A DNA stretch of 64,000 bases from Pseudorhodoferax sp032153935 (GCF_964253035.1 NZ_CAXUQL020000001.1:4650001-4714000), one strand, 5' to 3'; shown: positions 7,509 through 14,526, numbered from the stretch's first letter. Translations and numbers: made by a program. The notes: generated by a model from the letters alone, not told the origin.

Positions 7509-8093
7509 TCAGGCCTGCGCGCGCGTGTCCTTGCGCCGGCGGACCCAGAACAGGCCAGCCAAGCCGGCGCCGATGAGGGCGACGGGAGAGGGCTCGGGGA
7601 TCATCTGCGCAGCGTAGGTCACGGATATGGCGCGGAACGAATGGTTCCCGTAGAGCGTTATCTCGGCGGCGAAACTGCTTGTGTCGTACCAGTTGGTTAA
7701 GGGGTCGGCCGCCACCTCAAGGCCCTTGGCCAGGCCAAAAAAATTGATGGTGACGGCGCAGTCGTTGCTGGGATACAGGGACTCCATATAGAACCCGGCT
7801 CCAGAGGTTCGAAAGCCAGAAATGCTGCCGCCCCACGCGCTTTCACAAGCTGCCACCGCCTGGTTTCCTCCGACTCTCCATCGGAACCAGCTACCGTTCT
7901 GCGCATAGCCGGCCGTGCCGTTGGCGATGGCCGCGGTATCCATCTCTATGTACAGCGCAAACGGGACAATCTCCGAAATGCCCTCTGGGTTGAACTCGTG
8001 TTCGGTGAGCCCCTTGAACTGCCAACCCACGATTGCGGCTTGTGCGCCGAGTACGCCTGCGCTCAGTGCGAGCGCTATCGCTATCCTTTTCAT
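7509..8093 (-). CDS. PEP-CTERM sorting-signal protein carried by the prophage
   Basis: 194 aa. AAGGAG lies 6 nt before the ATG. Residues 1-20 are a signal peptide (MKRIAIALALSAGVLGAQA). The C terminus has the tripartite sorting signal: IPEPSPVAL, a hydrophobic helix with GAGLAGLFWV, and a terminal RRRK cluster. Such proteins are exported, recognised by an exosortase in the inner membrane and released to the envelope or exopolysaccharide. The middle is a beta-rich domain with no known function. By eye its base composition is lower in GC than its neighbours. It is flanked by hairpins, so it is an independently transcribed cargo gene expressed in the lysogen. Confidence 0.88.
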   Translation of the reverse strand: MKRIAIALALSAGVLGAQAAIVGWQFKGLTEHEFNPEGISEIVPFALYIEMDTAAIANGTAGYAQNGSWFRWRVGGNQAVAACESAWGGSISGFRTSGAGFYMESLYPSNDCAVTINFFGLAKGLEVAADPLTNWYDTSSFAAEITLYGNHSFRAISVTYAAQMIPEPSPVALIGAGLAGLFWVRRRKDTRAQA

Positions 8094-8273
8094 GCTGGTC
8101 TCCTTTCATTCCGGCGTCACAGCCCGCCGAGGTGGCCGGCAAGTGTGTTGCTGGTTGTAAGGAGGTGCCGCGATGGCCTTCCACCATTTTGTGGAGGTTT
8201 GCATCGCAAACTCGCAGGCCAGGGAACGCTGCGCCGCGTCGCAAACCTGTGGTGGCCCGTGCAAAGATCCTGG
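8094..8273. other. Intergenic region between the repressor operon and the PEP-CTERM gene
   Basis: The upstream region of the PEP-CTERM gene. It holds an imperfect palindrome GTTTGCATCGCAAAC near 8204-8218 and, on the plus strand, TAAGGAGGT followed by ATG at 8173, a strong ribosome-binding site in front of a doubtful 67-codon frame. No clear promoter hexamers are seen. Confidence 0.4.
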
Positions 8274-8516
8274 TTACCGCTGGGGCGGCTCGCAGAGGCT
8301 GATCACCCCCAGCAAGGCGGGCACCATGCCGGCTTGCGGCTCCCTCGCGTACCGCCCGCCACTCCCGCAGACGTGATCACCCGCGTGGTCCAGCGTCACA
8401 TACATGACGCCGGCGAGATCGCCCGCAAGCGCCCTTGATAGAAGGCGCTCAAGCTTCTCCACTACGTCGAGCTGGTCGGCCTTCTTCGAAGGTGCCAGCG
8501 TCAGAACCTGTCCCAT
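8274..8516 (-). CDS. Small phage protein downstream of the repressor
   Basis: 80 aa, ATG at 8516, overlapping the last 68 nt of the repressor gene. The helix-forming LDVVEKLERLLSRALAGDLAGVMYVTLD followed by a Gly-rich stretch resembles a widespread class of short phage proteins next to immunity genes. Function unknown. Co-transcription with the repressor would make it a lysogen-expressed protein, possibly modulating the repressor. Confidence 0.6.
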   Translation of the reverse strand: MGQVLTLAPSKKADQLDVVEKLERLLSRALAGDLAGVMYVTLDHAGDHVCGSGGRYAREPQAGMVPALLGVISLCEPPQR

Positions 8517-9111
8517 GATTCTTCCCCTCTGCGTCTGATTCGCGAGGGATAGTATCTAAATGTTTCTGAACATTGAGACGCCGCTCGTACGGCTCAGGGG
8601 TCATGCGGCCCGGTGCGGGCCTGGAGTTGTCGGACAACAACGGAAGGAATTGACGTAAGTCAAGTTTTCTCAAGCCGTCGGGATCGCTGAACATGACTCG
8701 CAGAAGTGTTCGCAGCACGGTCTTTTGCTCTGTGTCCAGCTTGCTCGCCAATTCGCCCATCAATTGGCCCACATCCTCAACATATGCAGCGACGTATTCA
8801 CTTGACAGGTCGGTCGCCGGCAGGGCGATGTGTCGTAATGGGGCCGGTCCGTCGTCGTCCGCTCCGATCGCCGCGCGCGCCTCGTCGCGGGTCATTTCCC
8901 AGAAGCCTCGAGGCAGGCTGAAGGCCCTGGTGCACGCCGCTTGGATGTCGGGGCCGATGCCTTTAGCGCCGTTCTTGTCGCGCGCGTAGAACAGGCGGCG
9001 GACATAGGTCGCGTCCTTGTTGATCTGCTCAGCCAGCCGGGTCGAGTTGCCTGCGCAGTAGACCTCGCGCAGCAGCAACAGCAGCGCCTGGTAACGCTCA
9101 TAGTTTTCCAT
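8449..9111 (-). CDS. Phage repressor (CI position) without a peptidase domain
   Basis: 220 aa from ATG at 9111; a GTG at 9132 is the alternative. Residues 1-85 are a helix-turn-helix region: LAEQINKDATYVRRLFYARD, then GIGPDIQAACTRAFSLPRGFWEM, a motif set typical of CI-like repressors in Burkholderiales phages. The rest has a helical stretch (LMGELASKLDTEQKTVLRTLL) and a charged tail, with no S24 Ser-Lys autocleavage motifs. It is divergent from the Cro-like gene across three operators, which defines it as the immunity repressor by position. Confidence 0.8.
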   Translation of the reverse strand: MENYERYQALLLLLREVYCAGNSTRLAEQINKDATYVRRLFYARDKNGAKGIGPDIQAACTRAFSLPRGFWEMTRDEARAAIGADDDGPAPLRHIALPATDLSSEYVAAYVEDVGQLMGELASKLDTEQKTVLRTLLRVMFSDPDGLRKLDLRQFLPLLSDNSRPAPGRMTPEPYERRLNVQKHLDTIPRESDAEGKNHGTGSDAGTFEEGRPARRSGEA

Positions 9112-9131
9112 TGTTCGATGGTGCCGAGGCA

Positions 9132-9145
9132 CTACCTGTAGGTAA
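9132..9145. promoter_or_regulatory. Phage operator OR (repressor-proximal site)
   Basis: CTACCTGTAGGTAA, the ACC-N4-GGT half-site pattern. It lies 20 nt from the repressor ATG, positioned to autoregulate the repressor. Confidence 0.7.
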
Positions 9146-9146
9146 A

Positions 9147-9160
9147 CGACCTATAGGTAT
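9147..9160. promoter_or_regulatory. Phage operator OR (middle site)
   Basis: CGACCTATAGGTAT. Its centre is 15 bp from the proximal site and 25 bp from the distal one. It abuts the rightward -35. Confidence 0.7.
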
Positions 9161-9188
9161 TGCGCGAAACAATACCCTCAGGTATCCT
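9160..9188 (+). promoter_or_regulatory. Rightward early promoter (pR)
   Basis: TTGCGC (9160-9165), 17-nt spacer and TATCCT (9183-9188). The predicted start point falls at or next to the Cro ATG at 9195, so the transcript may be leaderless. The distal operator lies within the spacer. Confidence 0.55.
9172..9185. promoter_or_regulatory. Phage operator OR (Cro-proximal site)
   Basis: ATACCCTCAGGTAT, closest in sequence to the two OL sites. It lies inside the rightward promoter, 9 nt before the Cro start. Confidence 0.75.
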
Positions 9189-9194
9189 TGCGTC

Positions 9195-9467
9195 ATGGAC
9201 AACCTCAAAACCCGCATCCTCGGGATGAAGACCGAGGAGCGCGACGAACTCGCCAAGGGCGCCGGCACAACCCGCGGGCTGGTGAACCAGATTGCCTTCG
9301 GCGGCAAGAAGGTCGAGCTCGGTCTCGCGGACTGCTTCGTGGCGCTCCTGCCCGGTTTGACGCTCGACGGCATCCCCCTCACGGACCGAGCTCGGCAGCA
9401 GGCAAAGGTGCGAGCTTCCGCGAAGAAGCGCCGCGCGGTCGTCGCGCAAGCAGGGCAGGGCGCCTGA
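9195..9467 (+). CDS. Cro-like helix-turn-helix regulator
   Basis: 90 aa. MDNLKTRILGMKTEERDELA followed by GTTRGLVNQIAFGGKKVELGLA is a compact helix-turn-helix of the YdaS/Cro type, with a basic C-terminal tail (ASAKKRRAVV). It is the first gene of the rightward operon, divergent from the repressor. No Shine-Dalgarno precedes the ATG. By analogy with lambda it should repress the repressor promoter and commit to lytic growth. Confidence 0.8.
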   Translation: MDNLKTRILGMKTEERDELAKGAGTTRGLVNQIAFGGKKVELGLADCFVALLPGLTLDGIPLTDRARQQAKVRASAKKRRAVVAQAGQGA

Positions 9468-9470
9468 GTC

Positions 9471-9626
9471 ATGACCACCGCTGCCGCCATCGCCGCCCCT
9501 GGCCTCGTCCTGGCCCTCACGGGCTGGTTTGCGCTGCGGAGTCGCAGGCCCTTCGCGTCCATCTTCCTTTTGGGCCTGTTGCTCGCGCTCGTGTCGCACG
9601 CAGCCACGCAGCAGCCACTCCGGTAG
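9471..9626 (+). CDS. Small membrane protein, 51 aa
   Basis: ATG 3 nt after the cro stop. The frame encodes two hydrophobic segments (IAAPGLVLALTGWFAL and SIFLLGLLLALVSHA) separated by RSRRPF, a helical hairpin in the membrane. Coding is inferred from the operon spacing and the coherent hydrophobic pattern. Function unknown. Confidence 0.5.
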   Translation: MTTAAAIAAPGLVLALTGWFALRSRRPFASIFLLGLLLALVSHAATQQPLR

Positions 9627-9686
9627 CGCGTCGAACGCGTTCACCCACCCACTAACCGAATCACAAGAACCCAGGGAGTTTGAAAC

Positions 9687-9929
9687 ATGTCGTACCGCAA
9701 CCGTGCCCTTGTTCGTGAGCCACTCGCGTTGATTCGCGGCAGCAGCGACGAACAAGAGGAGATGGATTTCCTCATCGAGGAATACGGCGGAGTTTCTCGA
9801 GCCGAGGCCTATCGGCTGGCTCTGCTGGATATGGCGAGGATGAAACGGCATGCCCGGAATTCTTTGTCTCCGTCCCGCATTGGCCAATCCCTTGACAAGA
9901 GCTCGTTCGGCGGACTCGTCGCGGCGTAG
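9687..9929 (+). CDS. Hypothetical early phage protein, 80 aa
   Basis: ATG preceded by AGGGAG. MDFLIEEYGGVSRAEAYRLALLDMARMKR is helical and reminiscent of small DNA-binding antitoxin-like or RHH proteins, but no family can be assigned. Early rightward operon. Confidence 0.6.
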   Translation: MSYRNRALVREPLALIRGSSDEQEEMDFLIEEYGGVSRAEAYRLALLDMARMKRHARNSLSPSRIGQSLDKSSFGGLVAA

Positions 9930-9957
9930 CGCCGCATTCATTCATTTAGGGTCGCAC

Positions 9958-10173
9958 ATGAAGGCAGACAACGAGCAACACGACATCGCGACCGTATCCC
10001 GCGAGGGCTTTGATGCGCAAGACATTCAAGCTATCAAAGATGAAGCAACTCGGCTTGGCGTCTCATTCGATGAGGCCTGCAAGCAGTTTCTGCTTCAGCG
10101 CTCCCGCCAAATACGCCGAGGCCAGCGCATGAGCGTGATCGGGAAGCTGATCAGTAACTGTTCAGTTCATTAA
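9958..10173 (+). CDS. Hypothetical early phage protein, 71 aa
   Basis: The protein reads FDAQDIQAIKDEATRLGVSFDEACKQFLLQ, an amphipathic helical domain with a basic end (RSRQIRRGQRM). No family recognised. It precedes the direct repeats at 10175-10193. Confidence 0.6.
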   Translation: MKADNEQHDIATVSREGFDAQDIQAIKDEATRLGVSFDEACKQFLLQRSRQIRRGQRMSVIGKLISNCSVH

Positions 10174-10174
10174 G

Positions 10175-10193
10175 AGTTACTCAATAGTTACTC
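10175..10193. repeat. Two 8-bp direct repeats, 11-bp period
   Basis: AGTTACTC at 10175-10182 and again at 10186-10193, one helical turn apart, with a related inverted AGTAACTG at 10153-10160. They lie in the gap just before the replication genes and could be a regulator or initiator site. Confidence 0.6.
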
Positions 10194-10226
10194 CGAGTGA
10201 TTTTTCTCACGCAATCAGGAGTCCAC

Positions 10227-10499
10227 ATGCACACGGACCTCTTCGGCTACACCCCCCCCCTGAGCCCTTTCAAGGACATCCGCAACCAGCGCAGTGGCGT
10301 GGCCGAGGAGAAGGCCATGCTGTGTAAGCGCCTCAACGCGATGCTCCGCCGCATCCCGCAGTCCGTGGCGCACGGCTCCATCCAGAAGGTCCGCGACTAC
10401 CAGTCCAGCCACAAAGTGGCCAAGAAGACGCTCGAGGACAAGCGCGCAAGCGTGCAGCAGTTGGCCTCCGCCATCAACAGCATGGAGCGATTCGAGTGA
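10227..10499 (+). CDS. Hypothetical phage protein with a C9 tract near its start
   Basis: 90 aa, start chosen for CAGGAG 5-6 nt upstream. Helical, basic protein (KAMLCKRLNAMLRRIPQSVA). Codons 9-11 lie in a run of nine C (10252-10260), so insertion or loss of one base would abolish the protein. Its stop overlaps the next start (ATGA). Function unknown. Confidence 0.6.
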   Translation: MHTDLFGYTPPLSPFKDIRNQRSGVAEEKAMLCKRLNAMLRRIPQSVAHGSIQKVRDYQSSHKVAKKTLEDKRASVQQLASAINSMERFE

Positions 10500-10801
10500 A
10501 TCCGTTGCACCTCGTTCGCGCCACCGACCCGCTGTCGTCGATCCAGGCGGCCGAGCGCGCGCCGGAGTTTGCCGGCAACCACTGCGACCGCATCCTGGCG
10601 GCCATCGCGCGTGTCGGCCGCACCCAACTGGGCGCCACGGCCGCCGAGATCGGCCAGGCATGCGGCCTGTCCGTGGTGCAGGTTGATCGCCGCTTGCCAG
10701 AGCTCAAGGAGGCCGGCCGCGTCACGGTGCTGCAGTACGAAGGCGGCGACCTCATGCGCGGCGCCTATCGCGTCTGGGCGCTGGCGAAGGCGGGCACGTG
10801 A
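10496..10801 (+). CDS. Winged-helix DNA-binding protein
   Basis: 101 aa. The segment LGATAAEIGQACGLSVVQVDRRLPELKEAGRVTVLQYEGG fits a winged helix: recognition helix SVVQVDRRLPEL, then the wing strand pair. Overlaps of 4 nt on both sides tie it to the replication initiator that follows. Probably a phage regulator or initiator accessory; the partner is not known. Confidence 0.65.
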   Translation: MNPLHLVRATDPLSSIQAAERAPEFAGNHCDRILAAIARVGRTQLGATAAEIGQACGLSVVQVDRRLPELKEAGRVTVLQYEGGDLMRGAYRVWALAKAGT

Positions 10802-11721
10802 AGCGTCCCTCGTTCCAGTTCTACCCGGCCGATTGGACGACCGACCTGGCCCTGCGCCGCTGCTCTCCTGCGGCCCGTGGCGTGTGGATGGACGTGCTCT
10901 GCGCCCTGCACAACTCCGACGACCAGTACGGCCTACTGCGCTGGCCGCTGAAGGAGATCGCCAGCACCATCGGCGCGCCCATGGCCGCCATGCGCGAGCT
11001 GGTGGAGAAGGGCGTCTTGAAGGGCTCCGACAAGCGCATTGATGAAGCCTTGGTGTACGTACCGCGGCATGGTCGGAAGGATGGCGAACCCGTCATCCTG
11101 ATCGACACCCAAGCCGGGCCCCTGTGGTACTCGAAGCGGCTCGTGAAGGATGAATACATCCGCACCATTCGTGGCGAATCTTCGCGCTTCGTTGCTGCCG
11201 ATGGTGAGGCATCGAAGGCCACACCAAGGGCTGCACCTAAGCCCCCCTTTGGTGACGGCACTACATCTTCATCTTCATCTTCATCTTCGGGTAATTCAGA
11301 AGCTAACGCTTCTGCCGGCAAGCCGGCCCTCGAACCCGCCGAGATCATTTTTGGCTACGGGCTCCCATTGCTGACGAACGCAGGGACGCCGGAGAAGCAG
11401 GCCCGGTCGTTCCTCGGTGCGCTGCGCAAGCGGCCTGGCGGCGACGCAGCCGTGGTCAATGCCATCCGCGATTGCCTGCGTGAAAAGCCGCTTCAGCCGC
11501 TGGAGTGGCTGGCCGCGGCGCTGCCGCCAGCGTCGGTGGAGGCCAGGCCCAAGGCTGAGCCGGTTTCGTTCGCCGAGCAAGAGCGCCGTGCAGGCTGGGC
11601 GCGCTGGGAGGAGATGAGCGGCGAGCGCCACCCTGAGTTGGAAAAGCTCCGCAACACCGGCGACGTGATTGACGTTCTGCCCACCAACACCGCCCCGAGG
11701 ATCGCCCATGTCGCTGCCTAA
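10798..11721 (+). CDS. Replication initiation protein (lambda O position)
   Basis: 307 aa from GTG at 10798 (GTGA overlap). The N-terminal 110 residues (FQFYPADWTTDLALRRCSP, ARGVWMDVLCALHNSDDQYG) are a DUF1376-like winged-helix domain common in phage initiators. A linker contains eight consecutive Ser encoded by four TCTTCA units. The C-terminal half is helical, ending ARWEEMSGERHPELEKLRN. By position it would load the helicase with the product of the next gene. Confidence 0.75.
   Translation: MKRPSFQFYPADWTTDLALRRCSPAARGVWMDVLCALHNSDDQYGLLRWPLKEIASTIGAPMAAMRELVEKGVLKGSDKRIDEALVYVPRHGRKDGEPVILIDTQAGPLWYSKRLVKDEYIRTIRGESSRFVAADGEASKATPRAAPKPPFGDGTTSSSSSSSSGNSEANASAGKPALEPAEIIFGYGLPLLTNAGTPEKQARSFLGALRKRPGGDAAVVNAIRDCLREKPLQPLEWLAAALPPASVEARPKAEPVSFAEQERRAGWARWEEMSGERHPELEKLRNTGDVIDVLPTNTAPRIAHVAA
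11265..11290 (+). repeat. TCTTCA hexanucleotide tandem repeat in the initiator linker
   Basis: Four TCTTCA units in frame give a Ser tract in the linker of the replication initiator. Loss or gain of a unit would change linker length by two residues without a frameshift. Confidence 0.7.
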
Positions 11722-12184
11722 CAAAGCCATTGACCACCTGTTCCAGCGCCTGTCCGGCGCGTACATGGCGGCGTGGGACCGTGCCCTCGGCAATTCCCCG
11801 CTGAACGACGTGAAGTCCGCGTGGGCCCACGAGCTTGCCGAGTTCGGCCGCTCGCATGAGGCCATGACCCGAATCGCCTGGGCGCTGGACAACCTGCCGG
11901 ACCATCCGCCAAGCGCGCCGGCGTTCAAGCGGCTGTGTCGCAGTGCGCCGGCGCCTGAGGCCTCAGCGCTGCCCATGCCGAAGGCCGACCCGGAGCGCGT
12001 CAAGGCCGAACTGGCCAAGATGGGTCACCTGCGCAAGCCTGCTGAGACCGCCAGTGCCGGCTACCACAAGCAGTGGGCGCATCGCATCCTGGACCGCCAC
12101 GCACAGGGCGACAAGATCCTGCCGAACACCCTCAAATGCGCCCAGGACGCGGTGCGCTCACACCTGCAGCCGGAGGGCGCTTGA
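11708..12184 (+). CDS. Replication protein P-like
   Basis: 158 aa, overlapping the initiator by 14 nt. The pattern LFQRLSGAYMAAWDRAL, VKSAWAHELAEF, IAWALDNLPDHPPSAPAFKRLCR is that of the lambda P-like helicase loader family. It follows the O-like gene as in lambda. The call is by pattern and position. Confidence 0.65.
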   Translation: MSLPNKAIDHLFQRLSGAYMAAWDRALGNSPLNDVKSAWAHELAEFGRSHEAMTRIAWALDNLPDHPPSAPAFKRLCRSAPAPEASALPMPKADPERVKAELAKMGHLRKPAETASAGYHKQWAHRILDRHAQGDKILPNTLKCAQDAVRSHLQPEGA

Positions 12185-12445
12185 GTGCCGCCGCCATGCC
12201 CAGCGTGCGCCGAGGCTGCCAGCCGGCCGGTGTGCGGCAGCTACCGGATGGACTGCCTGGAGTGTTGCGCGCGCCTCGTGCTCAGCACGCACCCGGACAA
12301 GAACCTCGCCGAGGCCATGCTCGCGGCCATCGCGAGGGTGACGGGTTCGCCTTCTCGGGCGGACGTGCTTGCGTGCGTCGGCCGGACATTGACGAAACGC
12401 CGCTCAGCAGCGCTGAAGTCTGGCGCGGACTCGTGCGCGGTCTGA
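12185..12445 (+). CDS. Small zinc-binding phage protein
   Basis: 86 aa from a GTG touching the upstream stop. CPAC near the N terminus and CLECCAR about 20 residues later could form a CXXC-CXXC zinc site. The remainder is helical (LAEAMLAAIARVTG). Function unknown. Confidence 0.55.
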   Translation: MPPPCPACAEAASRPVCGSYRMDCLECCARLVLSTHPDKNLAEAMLAAIARVTGSPSRADVLACVGRTLTKRRSAALKSGADSCAV

Positions 12446-12458
12446 TCTTGGAGGCGGC

Positions 12459-12818
12459 ATGCTGACCGTCTCCATACCCTTGCGCACCACCAACGGCCAG
12501 AACGCCCGCGAGCACCACATGGCGCGCGCCCGCCGGGTCAAGGCCGAGCGCGCCGCCGTCACCTGGCTGCTGCGCCGCCACAAGGCGCCGGCCGGCCCGG
12601 TCACGGTGCTGCTGCGCCGCGTCTCGCCGCCCGGCGCCACCGGCCGCTGGGTTCCGCTCGACGAGCACGACAACTTGCGCGGCGCACTCAAGGCGCCCGT
12701 CGACGCCGTGGCCGCATGGCTCGGTCGGGACGACGCTGACCCGTCCATCGTCTGGAAGTACGCGCAGCGGCGCGGCGAGCCCAAGGAATGGGCTGTGGAG
12801 ATCGAGGTGGTCGCATGA
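12459..12818 (+). CDS. RusA-like Holliday junction resolvase fold protein
   Basis: 119 aa. The order matches RusA: an N-terminal strand (LTVSIPL), a basic helix (HHMARARRVKAER), a central strand, LDEHDNLRGALKAPVDAVAAWLG giving the D-x-DN...K...DA motif, then RDDADPSIVW. RusA enzymes cut four-way junctions before packaging. The substitution of the usual DxDN by DEHDN is within family variation. Position among Nin-type genes supports the call. Confidence 0.6.
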   Translation: MLTVSIPLRTTNGQNAREHHMARARRVKAERAAVTWLLRRHKAPAGPVTVLLRRVSPPGATGRWVPLDEHDNLRGALKAPVDAVAAWLGRDDADPSIVWKYAQRRGEPKEWAVEIEVVA

Positions 12819-12997
12819 AGCAGCTGCTGGATCCCAAATATGAAGAGCGCGCGATCGGGATGGACGCCACGCGCGCCGCGAAGCTCGGCGAGACGCCGGA
12901 GCGGGCGTGCAGCCACGAAATGGGCACGTGGCAGCACCTGCTGTGGCTGCACATCTACGCCAGCGAGAAGCTGCGTGCGAAGGAGGCGATGCAATGA
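12815..12997 (+). CDS. Hypothetical phage protein, 60 aa
   Basis: ATG overlaps the upstream stop (ATGA) and the gene's own stop overlaps the next ATG. A charged N terminus is followed by CSHEMGTWQHLLWLHIYASEKLR. No family recognised. Confidence 0.6.
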   Translation: MKQLLDPKYEERAIGMDATRAAKLGETPERACSHEMGTWQHLLWLHIYASEKLRAKEAMQ

Positions 12998-13446
12998 AGG
13001 CGGTTCTGATCAAGACCCCGGCCGGCCTCCGCGGCAGCACGCCGGCCGACCAAGACGCCTGGGCCAAGTTCCGCCGCCGGCTGGAGACCATGAAGCCGGG
13101 GAAGTGGCTGCGCTTCGAGTGGTCGAGCCCGCGCAACGGCCGGCACCACCGCAAGCTGATGGCCCTGCTGCAGCTGATCGCCGAGAACAGCGAGACCTAC
13201 CCGACGGTCGAGAAGGCGCTGATCGCCGTGAAGCTGGTCACGGGCCACTTCGACCTGATGGCCGATCCCAAAACGGGCGAGATCATCCAGATCCCGAAGT
13301 CCATCAGCTACGAGGCGATGGGTCAGGAGGACTTCGACGCCTGGTACAGCGAGGCCATCGACGGCGTTCTTCAGCACATCCTGGCCACCATGCCGCGCGA
13401 GACGGCTGATCGCCTGCTGGATCTGATCGTGGAGGGCTGGGCCTGA
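12994..13446 (+). CDS. DUF1367 (NinX/NinB-region) phage protein
   Basis: 150 aa. The segment GKWLRFEWSSPRNGRHHRKLMALLQLIAEN and the later ITLVTGHFD-like part (KLVTGHFDLM, IIQIPKSISYEAM, DFDAWYSEAIDGVL) match DUF1367, a family in the lambda nin-type region linked to recombination and DNA processing. Biochemical role not established. Confidence 0.85.
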   Translation: MKAVLIKTPAGLRGSTPADQDAWAKFRRRLETMKPGKWLRFEWSSPRNGRHHRKLMALLQLIAENSETYPTVEKALIAVKLVTGHFDLMADPKTGEIIQIPKSISYEAMGQEDFDAWYSEAIDGVLQHILATMPRETADRLLDLIVEGWA

Positions 13447-13970
13447 TGTTCCGGTCCGCACGCCGCGAACGCGAGGACACTGACCGCCGTGAGCGCGAGA
13501 AGGCCGCGCGCCTTCATGCCCTGGCCAACACCGTCGGCCGCGCCGCCAACATGGGGCCGGCCGATCTCCTGCCGGCGCCCAAGGACGTGCCCGGCCGCAA
13601 CGCTGCGGTGCTGGAGATGGCCCACGGCCGGCCATGCCTGCTGATCGCCGTTCCTGGCTGCCACGGCCTGCGCGACGACCACAGCACCACGGTTGCCTGC
13701 CACCAGAACGAGGGCAAGGGTATGGGCACCAAGCGGCCCGACCAGTACAGCGTCTGGGGCTGCATCGCCTGCCACCAGTGGCTGGACCAGTCCGGCGCGC
13801 CGCGCGAGACCAAGCGCGCCCGCTTCCTGTCCGCTCACGTGCGCCAGGTCGACTACTGGCGCCACATCGCCACCAGCCCGGCCGAGCCGGTGCGCTACCG
13901 CAACGGCGCGCAGTGGGCGCTGCAGATGCTCAATGCCACACCCGTCATCGACCTGGAGACCGCGCCATGA
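13446..13970 (+). CDS. DUF1364 nuclease-domain protein
   Basis: 174 aa. A basic coiled N-terminal extension precedes the DUF1364 core. Its zinc- and metal-binding residues are visible: CHGLRDDHSTTVACHQNEGKG, then WGCIACHQWLDQ. These HNH-like proteins are common in the phage nin region. The start overlaps the DUF1367 stop by 1 nt. Likely a small structure-specific nuclease; substrate unknown. Confidence 0.8.
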   Translation: MFRSARREREDTDRREREKAARLHALANTVGRAANMGPADLLPAPKDVPGRNAAVLEMAHGRPCLLIAVPGCHGLRDDHSTTVACHQNEGKGMGTKRPDQYSVWGCIACHQWLDQSGAPRETKRARFLSAHVRQVDYWRHIATSPAEPVRYRNGAQWALQMLNATPVIDLETAP

Positions 13971-14128
13971 CCGCCGCCGTCGAGGAACTGCGCGTCATGC
14001 GCACCGAGTTGCGCAAGGCCGGCCGAAACATCGAGGCCATGGTGATCACGCGCGCCATCGCCCGCCTGCAGCGCCGCATCAAGTGGGCCGGCGCTGCCAC
14101 CGCACAACAACAGGGAGCCACCGCATGA
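13967..14128 (+). CDS. Small phage protein, 53 aa
   Basis: Helical and basic (LRVMRTELRKAGRNIEAMVI, ARLQRRIKW). Linked by ATGA overlaps on both sides. Function unknown. Confidence 0.55.
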   Translation: MTAAVEELRVMRTELRKAGRNIEAMVITRAIARLQRRIKWAGAATAQQQGATA

Positions 14129-14526
14129 TCCGGGAAAACGCACCCGACGCCGACGCCCAGCCCTTCGACCTCCCCGACGACGAGTTCGACGCGCCGGTGA
14201 TCCGTGCGCTGGTCTCTGCCGACGGCCTGCCCATTCCGGCTGCCGCGATGAAGTCGCCGGCCTCCATCTTCCAGCTGGCTGATCGCCCGATCCGCGTGCG
14301 CACGCCCAAGAACGAGGAGCCGATCAGCGCCTGCTACGCCCACCTGTCCGTAGCATCGGGCGTCACCCGGGTGGCCGGCGCGGCGTACCCAGTCCGCTGG
14401 ACGCCGGCCGACCACCAGCGCGAGGCCGACCGGCGCCAGCGCCAACGCCCGCCGCGCCCTGTGGCCGGCGCGCGCACCAAGAGCCGCAAGCTGCGCGACC
14501 TGATCGGAGATGACGATGAAACGTGA
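14125..14526 (+). CDS. Hypothetical phage protein, 133 aa
   Basis: An acidic N terminus (NAPDADAQPFDLPDDEFDAP) is followed by beta-rich sequence and a basic tail (RQRQRPPRPVAGARTKSRK). No domain recognised. The frame contains a TCCGTAGCAT copy (14348-14357) of the late-gene start motif but no start follows it. Overlaps the next gene by 11 nt. Confidence 0.55.
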   Translation: MIRENAPDADAQPFDLPDDEFDAPVIRALVSADGLPIPAAAMKSPASIFQLADRPIRVRTPKNEEPISACYAHLSVASGVTRVAGAAYPVRWTPADHQREADRRQRQRPPRPVAGARTKSRKLRDLIGDDDET

